NCBI GenBank assembly: GCA_022709445.1
Contig: JAKLIU010000144.1
Span: 1-5,645, forward strand
Direction: 5' to 3'
From: Spirochaetota bacterium
GTDB lineage: Bacteria; Spirochaetota; Spirochaetia; Treponematales; UBA12059
Length of the DNA stretch: 5,645 bases
Positions within the stretch are counted from its first letter, which is position 1. Each line of letters starts with the position of its first letter. A model generated the notes under the pieces. That model worked only from the letters and a program-made list of their open reading frames with translations. It was not told the DNA's origin and ran no database searches. Shown here piece after piece: positions 5,168-5,645 of this stretch. A program made the translations under genes and the position numbers.

Positions 5168-5645
5168 CGCCCGAAGGGCAAACGTATCCGCCCCCCCGAC
5201 AGAGCTTTCCTGAGCGCCCCAAGATCCACCGAACCGTCGCCCCGCCGCCAGCCGGGCTCAAGCTCGAGGCCGAAGGGCCGCCTGGCCAGGTGCTCTGGCC
5301 AGTGCGCGTCGGAGCCCGTGATCACCGGGTAGCCCCGGGAATCCGCGGGCCCGATCGGCCTGACGGTCTCGACTGCTGCGTAGGGGCCGTCCGGCAGGAA
5401 GCCCAGCTGTGAGATGGCGCCGAACAGGGGGCGGTCGATGTGCGCGGGAATCACCAGGGCTCCTGCGGAGTCGGCCTCGGCGCAGAGCTCGCCGAAGCCC
5501 AGGTCCAATGCCGCCCCGAGCCAGGTGCCGACCTGGTCCAGCACGATCTCGTCCGCGTCCACCACCACCTGGTCCCCCATGGCCCCGGATTCCAGCGGGA
5601 TCGCGGGAAGGTGACCCTCCAGGAATGCACCGAAAGCGATGGCGG
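5164..5645 (-). CDS. PHP-domain metal-dependent phosphoesterase, 5'-truncated by window edge
   Basis: The C-terminal 159 residues of a protein with a PHP (polymerase and histidinol phosphatase) domain, a cytoplasmic metal-dependent phosphoesterase fold; the substrate is unknown. Seen in the fragment (numbered from the first full codon, 5643-5641): GDQVVV (23-28), a segment typical of stand-alone PHP proteins; VIPAHIDRP (64-72) with metal-ligand H68; SQLGF (78-82); and GSDAHWPEHL (110-119) with ligands D112 and H114. The N-terminal H-x-H and catalytic motifs lie outside the window. The frame is open to the edge, so M22 at 5580 is internal rather than the start. The stop overlaps the kinase ATG by four bases (ATGA), so the two are probably translationally coupled. 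Coupling to a two-component pair hints at a shared signal or at phosphoester turnover linked to sensing, but nothing in the sequence shows which. Confidence 0.88.
   Translation of the reverse strand, partial: AIAFGAFLEGHLPAIPLESGAMGDQVVVDADEIVLDQVGTWLGAALDLGFGELCAEADSAGALVIPAHIDRPLFGAISQLGFLPDGPYAAVETVRPIGPADSRGYPVITGSDAHWPEHLARRPFGLELEPGWRRGDGSVDLGALRKALSGGRIRLPFGR

Overview
The window is GC-rich DNA whose genes, as far as they can be read, all lie on the minus strand. It reads like a chromosomal piece of a sensory-rich, sigma54-using Gram-negative bacterium. A hybrid-type sensor kinase, an NtrC-class activator and the style of the PHP protein point towards Desulfobacterota (Desulfovibrionales-like). 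This assignment is inference from gene style and composition, not a phylogenetic result.

Right part (5645 to 1065, minus strand): three genes form a tightly coupled operon. First comes the C-terminal part of a PHP-domain metal phosphoesterase (cut by the window edge), then an 899-residue membrane sensor histidine kinase, then a 468-residue NtrC-family response regulator with receiver, sigma54-activating AAA+ and Fis-type HTH domains. Both junctions are 4-base ATGA overlaps, so translation is probably coupled. The kinase has a secreted sensor domain resembling 7TMR-DISMED2, a single membrane segment, a degenerate (pseudo) kinase core, a degenerate receiver, and an intact C-terminal kinase core around His654.

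Middle (1064 to 605): 460 bp with no credible gene, clearly richer in A+T than the flanking genes. On the minus strand it holds, in order, a hairpin just after the regulator stop, a 13-bp perfect palindrome (944-956), an A+T-rich stretch with a second dyad (845-865), a near-consensus sigma54 (-24/-12) promoter (835-820), about 130 bases containing repeated GGTAA(n)C motifs, and a strong Rho-independent terminator (703-671). The most economical reading is a sigma54-dependent small RNA of about 135 nt, encoded directly beside a sigma54 activator that may switch it on. That layout recalls luxO-qrr of Vibrio.

Left part (604 to 1): a TrhA/hemolysin III (PAQR-type) membrane protein missing only its last residues at the window edge. 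It starts about 67 bases after the terminator. The terminator could therefore also act as an attenuator in a sigma54-driven leader of this gene; the sequence alone does not separate the two models.

Working model (inference): an envelope signal reaches the sensor, His654 phosphorylates the regulator at Asp57, and the activated regulator with sigma54-RNA polymerase drives the intergenic promoter and possibly others. The PHP enzyme is co-expressed in an unknown role.
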